64,000 nt of DNA from Piscinibacter defluvii (GTDB lineage: Bacteria > Pseudomonadota > Gammaproteobacteria > Burkholderiales > Burkholderiaceae_C), in NCBI RefSeq assembly GCF_004011805.1, contig NZ_ML137196.1, forward strand, positions 186,001 through 250,000, written 5' to 3'. This document shows, piece by piece, positions 1-8,724 of this stretch (the stretch's first letter is position 1; every line of letters begins with the position of its first letter). The position numbers and the translations under genes were made by a program. A model generated the notes under the pieces. The model made no database searches. It saw only the letters and a program-made list of their open reading frames with translations, and was not told the origin of the DNA.

Positions 1-112
1 TCAGTTCGTCGGTCGAGTCCGGGCCGGGGTGGACGAATTCGACCAGCTTGCGCAGGAACGAGCGCTTCTCGCCGTGGGTCTCACGGGATCGGCCTGGGTG
101 GGGATCGGACAT
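1..112 (-). CDS. CorC/HlyC-type protein, N-terminal fragment
   Basis: Only the first 37 codons are in the window; the gene runs off the left edge. The reading begins MSDPHPGRSRETHGEKRSFL and continues into a KLVEFVHPGPDSTDEL-like stretch. This resembles the N-terminus of betaproteobacterial CorC/HlyC proteins, which are CBS-domain proteins of cation (Mg/Co) homeostasis. The CBS and CorC_HlyC domains themselves are not visible, so the call rests on the N-terminal resemblance alone. It is divergent from the downstream metallochaperone GTPase, with 181 bp between the two starts. Confidence 0.55.
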   Translation of the reverse strand, partial: MSDPHPGRSRETHGEKRSFLRKLVEFVHPGPDSTDEL

Positions 113-207
113 CGCGCGGGCGCGAGGGAATGCGTGAGGGGCGGAGCTTACCCCAAGCCCATGACCGGGCGCCGCCGCCCGGGCCGCGCCGCCGGCCGGC
201 CCCGCGC

Positions 208-236
208 TTGACAGGGCATCGGGCTTGAACCACAGT
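208..236 (+). promoter_or_regulatory. Candidate sigma-70 promoter for the COG0523 GTPase gene
   Basis: TTGACA at 208-213 matches the -35 consensus. It is followed after 17 bp by CACAGT at 231-236, which keeps three of six -10 bases. The placement leaves a leader of about 50 nt before the ATG at 294. No Zur-like palindrome was found by eye. Positional inference only. Confidence 0.4.
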
Positions 237-293
237 CTGCGGCCCCCATTTTCCGGCTCCTGCCCCGGCTTCGCGCACCCCGCGCCTTCCATC

Positions 294-1337
294 ATGGCCC
301 TGATCCCCGCCACCATCCTCACCGGCTTCCTCGGGGCCGGCAAGACGACCCTGCTCAAGCGCGTGCTGACCGAGGCGCACGGCCAGAAGATCGCGGTGAT
401 CGAGAATGAGTTCGGCGACGAGGACATCGACAGCGACATCCTGGTGCGCGACTCCGAGGAGCAGATCATCCAGCTCAACAACGGCTGCGTCTGCTGCACG
501 ATCCGCGAGGACCTGCGCTCGACGCTGTCCGACCTGGCGGCGAAGAAGCGCAAGGGCGAGCTCGACTTCGAGCGCGTCGTGATCGAGACCACCGGCCTGG
601 CCGACCCCGGCCCGGTGGCGCAGACCTTCTTCATGGACGACGAGATCGCCGAGAGCTACCTGCTCGACTCGATCCTGACGCTGGTGGATGCCAAGCACGG
701 CAACGGTCAGCTCGACTCGCGCCAGGAGGCACGCCGCCAGATCGGCTTCGCCGACCAGATCTTCATCAGCAAGACCGACCTGGTGGACGACGGCACCGTC
801 GAGGCGCTGATCCACCGCATCAAGCACATGAACCCGCGTGCACCGCAGCGCAAGGTGCATTTCGGCGAGGTGCCGATCGCCGAGGTGTTCGACCTGCGCG
901 GCTTCAACCTGAACGCCAAGCTCGACATCGACCCGGAGTTCCTCAACGCCGACGCCCACGATCATCACGATCATGATCACCACGACCATGATCACGAGCA
1001 CGGCGAGCACTGCGACCACCCGCACCACCACCATCACGACGACGACGTCAAGTCCTTCGTCTTCAAGTCCGACCGGGCGTTCAACCCGGCCAAGCTGGAG
1101 GACTTCCTGGGCGCGATCGTGCAGGTCTACGGCCCGAAGATGCTGCGCTACAAGGGCGTGCTGAACATGAAGGGCAGCGACCGCAAGGTGATCTTCCAGG
1201 GCGTGCACCAGCTGATGGGCAGCGACCTGGGCCCGAAATGGGCGCCGGGCGAGAAGAAGACCAGCAAGATGGTGTTCATCGGCCTGGACCTGCCGCGTGA
1301 CGTGTTCCTCCAGGGCCTGGAGCAGTGTCTCGTCTGA
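294..1337 (+). CDS. COG0523/CobW-family GTPase with His-rich metal-binding loop
   Basis: 347-residue P-loop GTPase of the G3E/COG0523 group, whose members deliver or store metal ions (Zn, Co, Ni). The Walker A motif GFLGAGKT is at about residues 11-18, the diagnostic metal-binding CVCC at 65-68, and an SKTD guanine-specificity motif at 159-162. A spacer at about 222-247 is packed with histidine, aspartate and one cysteine, and separates the GTPase from the C-terminal CobW_C domain. The ATG at 294 fits the family N-terminus; an upstream TTG at 225 would add 23 unrelated residues. It is followed by dksA. The substrate metal cannot be read from the sequence, though the His-rich loop and neighbourhood favour zinc. 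Confidence 0.9.
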   Translation: MALIPATILTGFLGAGKTTLLKRVLTEAHGQKIAVIENEFGDEDIDSDILVRDSEEQIIQLNNGCVCCTIREDLRSTLSDLAAKKRKGELDFERVVIETTGLADPGPVAQTFFMDDEIAESYLLDSILTLVDAKHGNGQLDSRQEARRQIGFADQIFISKTDLVDDGTVEALIHRIKHMNPRAPQRKVHFGEVPIAEVFDLRGFNLNAKLDIDPEFLNADAHDHHDHDHHDHDHEHGEHCDHPHHHHHDDDVKSFVFKSDRAFNPAKLEDFLGAIVQVYGPKMLRYKGVLNMKGSDRKVIFQGVHQLMGSDLGPKWAPGEKKTSKMVFIGLDLPRDVFLQGLEQCLV

Positions 1338-1430
1338 GGCAGCGAAGTGGCTACAATCCGCGCCTCCTGAAATTCGGGCCCGCCCGCTCCTGCCGGAACA
1401 GGGTATAAGCGCTGTTGCGAGGAGACACCC

Positions 1431-2150
1431 GTGAGCAACAAGACCCCGGCCGCCAAGACCCCCGCCAAGAAGACCGCCCCTGCCAAGGCGGCGGCGCCTG
1501 CCGCGCCCAAGCCGGCAAAGGCGCCTGCCGCGGCGGCCCCCGCCAAGGAAACGACCCGCGCCGGCGCCACGCCGGTAACGACCGAGGCCCCCGCACCGCA
1601 GAGCAGTTCGCGCTTCGCGGACCGCTTCGCGCCGCCGCGCCCGCCGACCCGTCAGATGAACAACCTCGGACTCGATACCCCCAAACCGTCGCACAAGGCG
1701 GACCCGAAACTGGCCAACGCCTGGAAGAGCAAGGCCGGCCGCGACCTGACCGAAGCCGAGCTGCTCGCCATGCCCGACTCGGAGTACATGAACGACAAGC
1801 AGCTCGAGTTCTTCCGCAGCCGGCTGCAGGCGCTCAAGGACGACCTGCTGTCCAACGCCGGCGAGACCACCGAGCACCTGCGCGAGGACACCTCCATCGT
1901 GCCGGACCCGGCCGACCGGGCCACGATCGAGGAGGAGCACGCCCTGGAGCTGCGCACACGCGATCGCGAGCGCAAGCTGCTGAAGAAGATTTCACAGTCG
2001 CTGGCCCGCATCGAGTCCGGCGACTACGGTTTCTGTGACGAAACCGGCGAGCCGATCGGGCTCGGCCGGCTGATCGCCCGGCCGACCGCTACACTGTCCC
2101 TCGAGGCCCAGCAGCGGCGCGAGATGAAGCAGAAGATGTTCGGCGACTGA
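1431..2150 (+). CDS. dksA: DksA-family RNA polymerase-binding transcription factor
   Basis: 239 residues, longer than the roughly 150 of E. coli DksA because of an Ala/Pro/Lys-rich N-terminal extension (about residues 1-65). DksA binds the RNA polymerase secondary channel and works with ppGpp in the stringent response. The coiled-coil core with an acidic tip is at about 130-190, followed by a vestigial zinc finger: only Cys202 (YGFCDETGEPIG) remains of the usual four cysteines, and the C-terminal half reads ARPTATLSLEAQQRR. This is the cysteine-poor type known from alpha- and betaproteobacteria, which should not need zinc for folding. The GTG start at 1431 has GAGGAG about 10 bases upstream. 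It lies between a COG0523 GTPase and a STAS protein. Confidence 0.93.
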   Translation: MSNKTPAAKTPAKKTAPAKAAAPAAPKPAKAPAAAAPAKETTRAGATPVTTEAPAPQSSSRFADRFAPPRPPTRQMNNLGLDTPKPSHKADPKLANAWKSKAGRDLTEAELLAMPDSEYMNDKQLEFFRSRLQALKDDLLSNAGETTEHLREDTSIVPDPADRATIEEEHALELRTRDRERKLLKKISQSLARIESGDYGFCDETGEPIGLGRLIARPTATLSLEAQQRREMKQKMFGD

Positions 2151-2181
2151 GCCGGCTTCGGGACTGCGCCCCACCCCCTCC

Positions 2182-3894
2182 ATGGCGGAATCCAAAGACA
2201 CCACGAGCTTCTTTCGCAAGGTCGTCAAGTTCGTGGCCAATCCGACGACGGAGTGGTCCGAGGTGGGCGCGCCGACCGACGAGGCGCGCGAGACGGAGTT
2301 CGCCAAGTCCGAGCTGAAGGCGATGATCGAGCGCAAGCGGCGTAACGACTTCGTCCGCAAGCGCGAGTTCGACATGCTGCGCAAGGTGCGCCGCGAAGGC
2401 CTGTCGGGCGAGCAGCTGGCCGCGCTCGGCGGTTCCTCGCGCATCGACGACTCCGACGGCAAGCTGCTGGTGGCCGAGAGCGGCGCGAAGCAGGAAGCCG
2501 GCGTCAAGGCCAAGATCGACGAGATCGAGCAGCAGATGGTGGGCGACGGCTTCACGCCGTCTCCGCGCCGCGGCCCCGAGTTCTACAACGCCCCGACCCA
2601 GCCCGCGCCGATGGATGGCACGCCGCGCGCCAGCGCGCGCATGCCCTTGTCCCCGTCGCGCTCGGCCGAGGCGTCCGCCGCACCGCCAACGCCGGCCCAG
2701 CCCGCCCCGGCGGCCGCCCCGGCCGCCCCGGTGCTGGCCGCGTTGACCCTGGACAGCGGCGCCGGCGACTTCGGCCAGGCCTTCGCCGTCGAGGTCAGCG
2801 AGGTGGCGCACGACCCCGAGCTCGACGAGGCGGTCATCGCCTTCGCCAACGCCGACTTCGAGCAGTGCGAGCAGTCGCTGGCCGCGATGACGGCCCAGGG
2901 CGGCCCGCGCGCCGCCCATGCCGAGACCTGGCTGGTGCTGTTCGACCTCTACCGCGCGATCGGCCAGCAGCACAAGTTCGAGAGCCTGGCGCTCGATTAC
3001 GCCCAGCAGTTCGGCTGGTCGGCGCCGCAGTGGTTCTCGCTGCCGCGCCTGGTGGCCGAGGCCGCCAGCGAGGAGCGCCCGTCGCACGGCGGCGGCGCTC
3101 GGCTCGACGGCCAGGTCGGCTGGGCCTGCCCGGAATACGTCGACGCCGAGGCGGTGGCCCGCCTGTCGTCGCAGAGCCTGCAGCTGCCGCTGCCCTGGGT
3201 GTTCGACTGGAGCGCGCTGAAGGGCATCGAGCCCGAGGCCTGCGCCAGGTTGTCCGAGCTGTTCCGCAGCTGGATCCGCCAGAAGCTCGACATGCGCTGG
3301 CTCGGCGGCGAGAAGCTGTTCACCGTGCTGCAGGATGCGGCGCCCACCGGCGTGAAGGACGCCGACCCGGCCTACTGGCAGCTGCGTCTGGACGCGCTGC
3401 GCATGACGAACCGGCCCGACCAGTTCGACGAGTGCGCGATCGACTACTGCGTGACCTACGAGGTGTCGCCGCCGTCGTGGGAGCCGGCCCAGTGCGAGGT
3501 GCGCATCAGCGGCTCGCACGCGAGCACGCAGTCGCCGCCGCTGTCGATGGTCAGCGAGGTGTCGACCAGCTTCCTCGAGTCGCGCGCGCCCGACGAGGCG
3601 GCCGGCCAGGTGCAGGTGGCGGGTGTCGAGCTGTCCGGCCAGCTGGTGGGCGACATCGGCGCGACGCTGAAGAAGCTCGAGGCCAAGCTCGGCGCGGCGA
3701 CCATCGTCAACGTCAGCTGCGCGAAGCTGATCCGCGTCGACTTCATCGCCGCCGGCGACCTGCTGAACTGGGTGCTGTCGCGGCGCGGCGAGAGCCGCAC
3801 CGTCAACTTCGTCGAGGCGCACCGGCTCGTCGCGCTGTTCTTCGGCGCTATGGGGATCAACGAGCACGCGCGCGTTAAAGTCAGAGCCGTCTGA
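2182..3894 (+). CDS. STAS-domain protein of unknown function
   Basis: 570 residues without signal peptide or clear membrane segments. The first 110 residues are charged and helix-prone. Residues about 135-190 are a Pro/Ala linker. A middle region (about 200-330) looks helical and TPR-like. The final 95 residues form a STAS/MlaB-like fold ([19 protein letters not shown], then a strand, then [10 protein letters not shown]). STAS domains mediate protein-protein contacts, for example in anti-sigma antagonists and Mla lipid transport, but no partner kinase or transporter is adjacent. It starts 31 bp after dksA and lies 35 bp before hslV, so co-transcription is likely. Its role is unknown. Confidence 0.75.
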   Translation: MAESKDTTSFFRKVVKFVANPTTEWSEVGAPTDEARETEFAKSELKAMIERKRRNDFVRKREFDMLRKVRREGLSGEQLAALGGSSRIDDSDGKLLVAESGAKQEAGVKAKIDEIEQQMVGDGFTPSPRRGPEFYNAPTQPAPMDGTPRASARMPLSPSRSAEASAAPPTPAQPAPAAAPAAPVLAALTLDSGAGDFGQAFAVEVSEVAHDPELDEAVIAFANADFEQCEQSLAAMTAQGGPRAAHAETWLVLFDLYRAIGQQHKFESLALDYAQQFGWSAPQWFSLPRLVAEAASEERPSHGGGARLDGQVGWACPEYVDAEAVARLSSQSLQLPLPWVFDWSALKGIEPEACARLSELFRSWIRQKLDMRWLGGEKLFTVLQDAAPTGVKDADPAYWQLRLDALRMTNRPDQFDECAIDYCVTYEVSPPSWEPAQCEVRISGSHASTQSPPLSMVSEVSTSFLESRAPDEAAGQVQVAGVELSGQLVGDIGATLKKLEAKLGAATIVNVSCAKLIRVDFIAAGDLLNWVLSRRGESRTVNFVEAHRLVALFFGAMGINEHARVKVRAV

Positions 3895-3929
3895 CTTGAT
3901 CTGGCGCCGCCCGGCGCCACATTTCCCCG

Positions 3930-4466
3930 ATGGACAGCTACCACGGCACGACCATCGTCAGCGTGCGCCGCGGCCCGCTCGTGGCGCTCGGCGGCGACGG
4001 GCAGGTGACGCTCGGCAACATCGTCGTCAAGGCCTCGGCCCGCAAGGTGCGCACGCTCTTCCGCGAGCAGGTGCTCGCGGGCTTCGCCGGCGCCACGGCC
4101 GACGCCTTCACGCTCTTCGAGCGCTTCGAGGCCAAGCTCGAGAAGCACCAGGGCCACCTGGTGCGCGCGGCCATCGAGCTGACGCGCGACTGGCGCACCG
4201 ACCGCGTGCTGCGCCGCCTCGAGGCCATGCTCGCGGTGGCCGACCGCAGCGCCTCGCTGATCATCACCGGCAACGGCGACGTGCTCGAGCCCGAACACGG
4301 CATCGTGGCGATCGGCTCCGGCGGCGCCTACGCCAATGCGGCGGCGCGTGCGCTGCTCGAGCACACCGAGCTCGCGCCCAGGGAGATCGTCAAGAAGTCG
4401 CTGCAGATCGCCGGCGATCTGTGCATCTACACCAACCAGCACCACACGATCGAGACCCTGGAATGA
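3930..4466 (+). CDS. hslV: HslV, peptidase subunit of the HslUV protease
   Basis: 178-residue N-terminal-threonine hydrolase. A six-residue propeptide (MDSYHG) precedes the catalytic Thr7 of TTIVSVRR. Family blocks [30 protein letters not shown] and ITGNGDV follow. Twelve HslV subunits form the double-ring proteolytic core that degrades unfolded cytoplasmic proteins unfolded by HslU. The stop codon overlaps the hslU start (ATGA at 4463-4466), which indicates translational coupling. Confidence 0.97.
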   Translation: MDSYHGTTIVSVRRGPLVALGGDGQVTLGNIVVKASARKVRTLFREQVLAGFAGATADAFTLFERFEAKLEKHQGHLVRAAIELTRDWRTDRVLRRLEAMLAVADRSASLIITGNGDVLEPEHGIVAIGSGGAYANAAARALLEHTELAPREIVKKSLQIAGDLCIYTNQHHTIETLE

Positions 4467-5806
4467 AGTCGTCGATGACCCCCCAGGAGATCGTCTCCGA
4501 ACTCGATCGCCACATCGTCGGCCAGTCCGGCGCCAAGCGCGCCGTCGCGATCGCGCTGCGCAACCGCTGGCGGCGCCAGCAGGTCGACGAGAAGATGCGC
4601 GGCGAGATCACGCCGAAGAACATCCTGATGATCGGCCCCACCGGCGTGGGCAAGACCGAGATCGCGCGACGGCTGGCCAAGCTGGCGGACGCGCCGTTCA
4701 TCAAGGTCGAGGCGACCAAGTTCACCGAGGTGGGCTACGTCGGCAAGGACGTGGACACCATCGTGCGCGACCTGGTCGACATGGCCGTCAAGCAGGAGCG
4801 CGAGGCCGCGATGCGACGCCAGCGCACCCGCGCGGAAGACGCCGCGGAGGAGCGCATCCTCGACACCCTCGTCCCCGGACCGCGCCCGAGCGGCCAGGAG
4901 ATCGGCTTCGGCAGCGGCGCGGCGCCCGACAACACGGCGCGCCAGGTGATGCGCAAGCGGCTGCGCGAGGGCGCGCTCGACGACAAGGAGATCGAGATCG
5001 AGCTGGCCGAGCCGAAGCAGGCGCTCGAGATCATGGGCCCGGCCGGCATGGAGGAGATGGCCGAGCAGCTCAAGGGCATGTTCGCCAACCTCGGCGCCGG
5101 CCGGCGCAAGACGCGCAAGCTGAAGATCGGCGAGGCCTTGAAGCTGCTGGTCGAGGAGGAAGCGGCGCGCCTGGTGAACGACGAGGACGTGAAGACCGCC
5201 GCGCTGGCCAACGCCGAGCAGAACGGCATCGTCTTCATCGACGAGATCGACAAGGTCGCCTCGCGCTCGGAGCACCAGGGCGCCGACGTGTCGCGCCAGG
5301 GCGTGCAGCGCGACCTGCTGCCGCTGGTCGAGGGCACGACGGTCAACACCAAGTACGGCATGGTGAAGACCGACCACATCCTGTTCATCGCCTCGGGGGC
5401 CTTCCACCTCGCCAAGCCGAGCGACCTGATTCCGGAGCTGCAGGGGCGCTTTCCGATCCGCGTCGAACTCGGCTCGTTGTCGGTGGCGGACTTCGAGGCG
5501 ATCCTGACGCAGACCCACGCCAGCCTGGTCAAGCAGTACCAGCTGCTGCTGGCCACCGAGGGCGTGACGCTGGAGCTCGCGCCGGAGGCGATCCGCCGCA
5601 TCGCGCAGATCGCCTTCGAGGTCAACGAGCGCACCGAGAACATCGGCGCGCGGCGCCTGGCCACCGTGCTCGAGCGGTTGCTCGACGAGATCAGCTTCGA
5701 CGCGCCGAACCTCTCCGGCCGCACGCTGACGATCGATGCCGCGGCGGTGGACGCCAAGCTCGCCGAGCTGGTGAAGAACGAGGACCTGTCGCGCTACATC
5801 CTCTAG
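4463..5806 (+). CDS. hslU: HslU, AAA+ unfoldase of the HslUV protease
   Basis: 447 residues, normal for the family. Walker A GPTGVGKT is at about 58-65, the pore-loop motif GYVG at 91-94, an intermediate (I) domain at about 110-245, and Walker B FIDEID follows. The C-terminal region contains the conserved NIGARRL sensor-2 sequence. HslU hexamers unfold substrates with ATP and pass them to HslV. The ATG at 4463 overlaps the hslV stop; an internal ATG at 4475 (MTPQEIV) is an alternative start. No heat-shock promoter was recognised directly upstream of hslV. Confidence 0.97.
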   Translation: MKSSMTPQEIVSELDRHIVGQSGAKRAVAIALRNRWRRQQVDEKMRGEITPKNILMIGPTGVGKTEIARRLAKLADAPFIKVEATKFTEVGYVGKDVDTIVRDLVDMAVKQEREAAMRRQRTRAEDAAEERILDTLVPGPRPSGQEIGFGSGAAPDNTARQVMRKRLREGALDDKEIEIELAEPKQALEIMGPAGMEEMAEQLKGMFANLGAGRRKTRKLKIGEALKLLVEEEAARLVNDEDVKTAALANAEQNGIVFIDEIDKVASRSEHQGADVSRQGVQRDLLPLVEGTTVNTKYGMVKTDHILFIASGAFHLAKPSDLIPELQGRFPIRVELGSLSVADFEAILTQTHASLVKQYQLLLATEGVTLELAPEAIRRIAQIAFEVNERTENIGARRLATVLERLLDEISFDAPNLSGRTLTIDAAAVDAKLAELVKNEDLSRYIL

Positions 5807-5812
5807 GGCCGT

Positions 5813-5828
5813 CGCCGGCTTGCCGGCG
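5813..5828 (+). terminator. GC hairpin after hslU
   Basis: Perfect 7-bp inverted repeat (CGCCGGC and GCCGGCG) with a 2-base centre, just after the hslU stop. No T tract follows, so it is at best a weak or Rho-assisted terminator or an mRNA 3'-end stabiliser. Confidence 0.3.
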
Positions 5829-5867
5829 CTCAATCGCGCCGGCGCGGCGGCGGCCTAGTCTTGCGGC

Positions 5868-6278
5868 ATGGCCAGCTTCTGGCACCTGCCGCATTCGACC
5901 GCCCACTGGAGCATCCTGCAGCGCCTGGTGCTGCAGCTCGCCATCGCCGCGCTGCTGCTGGTGGGCTGCGGGGCCGTCTACTGGCACATCGAGCCGCAGA
6001 CGCCGCACTTCAGCGACGGGCTCTGGCTGGCCTTCGTCACCGCCTCCACGATCGGCTACGGCGACCTGATCCCGAGCACCCACGCCTCGCGGCTGTTCTC
6101 GGTGTTCGTGGTGCTGCTGGGCTTCGGCGTGCTGTCGCTGGTCACCGCCGCCATCGCCGCCACCTGGGTCGAATCGCAGGAGCGCCGCATCGAGCGCGAG
6201 ATCCTGCACGACCTGCACCGGCAGCTGAAGTTGCTGCGCGACGAGGTGGCGGCGCTGCGGGAGAGGATCGACCGCTAG
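5868..6278 (+). CDS. Two-transmembrane potassium channel protein
   Basis: 136 residues. TM1 is at about 19-38, a pore helix and selectivity filter TIGYGD at 61-66, and TM2 at about 73-95. An amphipathic, charged C-terminal helix (about 98-136) probably packs as a coiled coil. This is the minimal KcsA-like architecture, which would assemble as a tetramer in the inner membrane. No RCK/TrkA_N domain is present. The stop codon overlaps the stop of convergent coaX by 4 bp. Ion selectivity for K+ is inferred from the intact GYGD filter. Confidence 0.9.
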   Translation: MASFWHLPHSTAHWSILQRLVLQLAIAALLLVGCGAVYWHIEPQTPHFSDGLWLAFVTASTIGYGDLIPSTHASRLFSVFVVLLGFGVLSLVTAAIAATWVESQERRIEREILHDLHRQLKLLRDEVAALRERIDR

Positions 6279-7042
6279 AGCGCCAGCCGGTGCGCCTGCA
6301 GCTGCAGCAGGCCCTCGAAGATCAGCGTGTCGACGGTCTCGAAGGGCAGCTCGGTGATCGGCGCCAGCTTGACCGCCGCACCGCCGCTCATGATCAGCGC
6401 CGGATCGGCGCCGGTGTGCGCGCGCAGGCGCCGGTGCATGCGCTCGATCGCACCGGCCAGCGCGTCGGCGCCGCCGCTCATCAGCGCGTCGCTGGTGTTG
6501 GTCGGGAAGGCGACCGCCTCGCCGGTGGGCGCCTTCAGGCCGGCGGTGCCCATCTCGAGCGCACGCAGCATCAGGCCGAAGCCGGGCAGGATCAGGCCGC
6601 CGAGAAAGCGGCCGGAGGCGTCCATCGCGTCCACCGTCACCGCGGTGCCCACCATCACCACCAGCGCGGGGCGCGCCGGCCCGGTGGCGAGCACGCGGTG
6701 GCGCGCACCGATCAGCGCCACCCAGCGGTCCACGCCGAGGCGGCCCGGGTGGTCGTAGCCGTTGACCACGCCGCAGGCCGCGGGCGCCGAGTGCACCCAG
6801 CGCGGCTCCACGTCCCACAACTCGAGCTGCTCCTCGACACGCCGCCGGATCGCCTCGCCGGCGACCAGGCAGCCGAGCATGCTGGCCGGGGGACGCAGGC
6901 GCTTCCAGTCGCCGTCGGCCAGGCCGTCGATGGTCTCGAGGAACACCGCGCCATGCGCCAGCAGCGCGGCGCCGGGTTGCGGCGAGGCGTACTGCGCCCA
7001 CTTCAGCCGCGTGTTGCCGACGTCGATGGCCAGGAAGCTCAT
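6275..7042 (-). CDS. coaX: Type III pantothenate kinase
   Basis: 255 residues of the CoaX acetate-kinase/Hsp70 superfamily fold. The phosphate-binding motif DVGNTRLKW is at about 7-15, [13 protein letters not shown] is in the middle, and [10 protein letters not shown] follows, all typical of CoaX. The enzyme phosphorylates pantothenate, the first step of coenzyme A synthesis; this class needs a monovalent cation and is not feedback-inhibited by CoA. It is convergent with the K+ channel gene (4-bp overlap) and lies 21 bp downstream of an unknown gene on the same strand. Confidence 0.95.
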   Translation of the reverse strand: MSFLAIDVGNTRLKWAQYASPQPGAALLAHGAVFLETIDGLADGDWKRLRPPASMLGCLVAGEAIRRRVEEQLELWDVEPRWVHSAPAACGVVNGYDHPGRLGVDRWVALIGARHRVLATGPARPALVVMVGTAVTVDAMDASGRFLGGLILPGFGLMLRALEMGTAGLKAPTGEAVAFPTNTSDALMSGGADALAGAIERMHRRLRAHTGADPALIMSGGAAVKLAPITELPFETVDTLIFEGLLQLQAHRLAL

Positions 7043-7063
7043 GCGTCCGTGATGCGAGCGCCG

Positions 7064-7726
7064 TCAGGCCATGGTCGACGAATCCGCCGGCTGCCCGATC
7101 AGCTCGTTGACACGGCGCAGCAGCAGCGTCGCCGCCAGCGCGCGGTGCGGCTTGTGCACCCGGGACTCGACCTCCTCGATCAGCTCGGCCAGGTCGGCGC
7201 GGGTGCGCGCGCGGCGCAGGCGCATCAGCGTCAGCGAGCCGGCCACCGGCGCCTCGGCGCGCACGGCGCGCAACATCAGGTCGCGTGCCTCCTCGAGCGC
7301 CGGGTCCAGGTCGGCCAGGTCGCCGTGGCCGGTCTCCACGGCCGCCCAGGGCTCGGCCGGGCCGAGGTCGCCGTTCAGGGTCGATTCGGGGTGCAGCGAT
7401 TGGGCCGAGGGCAGCAGCGAATCGTCGTCCACCGGCAGCGGCACGTCGATCGGCAGCGGCATCGGCCGGGTGGCCTCGAGCACCGCCAGCGGCAGGGTGG
7501 GCAGCGGCAGCGCGATCAGGCCCAGCGCGAGCAGCTCGTCGTAACACGCCGCCGGCACGCCGGCCTGCGCGGCCAGGCGCTTGACCTCCTCGGCGCTGCG
7601 CCGCCCGTCCACCAGCAGCAGCATGGTGCGCTGGCGCTGGCCGAGCCTGCGCGAGCGTGTCGCGATCTCGTCCAGTCCGTCGGCGGTCTTGATCGGTGCG
7701 TTGCCCGCGGCCACGGTGCTCTCCAT
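7064..7726 (-). CDS. Conserved hypothetical protein upstream of coaX
   Basis: 220 residues from the ATG at 7726; upstream in-frame codons would add an unlikely tail. The N-terminal 75 residues contain a compact segment (MLLLVDGRRSAEEVKRLAAQ) that looks like a small winged-helix-like or bacterial regulatory fold. A Pro/Leu-rich linker comes next, then a helical C-terminal region rich in Arg/Glu (about 125-215). No catalytic motif, signal peptide or membrane segment is visible. It probably shares a transcript with coaX. I do not recognise a function. Confidence 0.6.
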   Translation of the reverse strand: MESTVAAGNAPIKTADGLDEIATRSRRLGQRQRTMLLLVDGRRSAEEVKRLAAQAGVPAACYDELLALGLIALPLPTLPLAVLEATRPMPLPIDVPLPVDDDSLLPSAQSLHPESTLNGDLGPAEPWAAVETGHGDLADLDPALEEARDLMLRAVRAEAPVAGSLTLMRLRRARTRADLAELIEEVESRVHKPHRALAATLLLRRVNELIGQPADSSTMA

Positions 7727-7810
7727 GCCCACCGCACGGGTGCGGCGGATCCCAACGGCGCGCATTGTGAGGCCAAACCGCGCCGCACCGGCAGGCTGCG
7801 GATACACTTC

Positions 7811-7832
7811 CAATTGACGTATACGTCAATTG
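7811..7832. promoter_or_regulatory. Perfect 22-bp palindrome, candidate operator for ppk2-icmF
   Basis: An 11-base half site (CAATTGACGTA) is followed immediately by its exact reverse complement, ending 21 bp before the ppk2 ATG. Its core, TTGACGT-AT-ACGTCAA, resembles the ACGT-centred inverted repeats bound by some MerR-family (LiuR-like) and TetR-family regulators of acyl-CoA catabolism. A TACACT -10-like box at 7804-7809 would place the palindrome over the transcription start, suiting repression. No regulator gene of this type is adjacent. Confidence 0.6.
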
Positions 7833-7853
7833 CGACGGCATCCGGAGAACTGC

Positions 7854-8696
7854 ATGGCTCGCAGCAAGGCATCCCTCGCCGACCACCAGCACCGCAGCGC
7901 CGGCAGCGGGCGCGGCGGCAAGCCGTTCGACCTGACCAGGCACGACCCGCGCACCAAGCCGTTCTCGAGCGGCAACAAGGCGCGCGACAAGGCACGCGTG
8001 GAGACGCTCGCCCTCGAGGTCGACCGGCTGCAGGACCTGTTCTACGCCGACCGGCGCTTCAAGCTGCTGGTGGTGCTGCAGGGCACCGACACCGCGGGCA
8101 AGGACGGCACGATCCGCGGCGTGTTCGGCAAGACCAGCGCGCTGGGGGTGCACGCGGTCGGCTGGAAGGCGCCGACGCCGGAGGAGAAGGCACACGACTT
8201 CCTCTGGCGCATCCACCAGCGCGTGCCGGGCGACGGCGAGATCGTGATCTTCAACCGCAGCCACTACGAGGACGTGCTGGTGCCCGCGGTCAACGGCTGG
8301 ATCACGCCGGCGCAGGTGAAGCAGCGCTACGAGCAGATCAACCAGTTCGAGCGCATGCTGACCGAGAACGGCACGGTGATCTGCAAGTTCATGCTGCACA
8401 TCAGCAAGGAAGAGCAGCGCGTGCGCCTGCAGGAGCGCCTGGACGACCCGACCAAGCACTGGAAGTTCGCTGCCGGAGACCTGGAGGTGCGCAAGCAGTG
8501 GGACGCCTACCAGCAGGCGTACAGCGACGCGATCGCCGCCACCGGCACGCCCTGGGCGCCCTGGACCATCGTGCCGTCGGACTCGAAGACACACCGCAAC
8601 CTGATGATCGGCACCGCGGTGGTCGAGACGCTGCAGGGCCTGAAGCTGCGCTACCCGCCCGGCAGCCCCGAGCTCTCGGCCATCCGCGTGCAGTAA
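7854..8696 (+). CDS. ppk2: Polyphosphate kinase 2 family protein
   Basis: 280 residues. PPK2 enzymes move phosphate between polyphosphate and nucleotides. Walker [10 protein letters not shown] is at about 77-85, the catalytic lid motif NRSHYEDV at about 134-141, and the usual C-terminal W/K-rich helix. Size and the [13 protein letters not shown]-terminal segment point to a single-domain PPK2, perhaps the class that phosphorylates both NMPs and NDPs; subclass cannot be fixed by eye. The ATG at 7854 has GGAGAA 10 bases upstream; an upstream TTG at 7830 lies inside the operator palindrome. It is followed 28 bp later by icmF. Confidence 0.92.
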   Translation: MARSKASLADHQHRSAGSGRGGKPFDLTRHDPRTKPFSSGNKARDKARVETLALEVDRLQDLFYADRRFKLLVVLQGTDTAGKDGTIRGVFGKTSALGVHAVGWKAPTPEEKAHDFLWRIHQRVPGDGEIVIFNRSHYEDVLVPAVNGWITPAQVKQRYEQINQFERMLTENGTVICKFMLHISKEEQRVRLQERLDDPTKHWKFAAGDLEVRKQWDAYQQAYSDAIAATGTPWAPWTIVPSDSKTHRNLMIGTAVVETLQGLKLRYPPGSPELSAIRVQ

Positions 8697-8724
8697 GACA
8701 CGCCCGACACAACGGAGACAACCC

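Noticed and set aside
225-293. TTG extension of the COG0523 GTPase
   Set aside because: The extra 23 residues do not resemble the family, and the ATG at 294 gives the normal start right before the P-loop.
970-1035. CAC/CAT/GAC-rich tract as a DNA repeat or expansion
   Set aside because: It encodes the His/Asp-rich metal loop of the GTPase with mixed codons; no regular DNA unit.
8697-8724. Cobalamin riboswitch expected before a B12-dependent mutase
   Set aside because: The ppk2-icmF gap is only 28 bp, and the region before ppk2 contains a protein-operator-like palindrome but no B12-box sequence.
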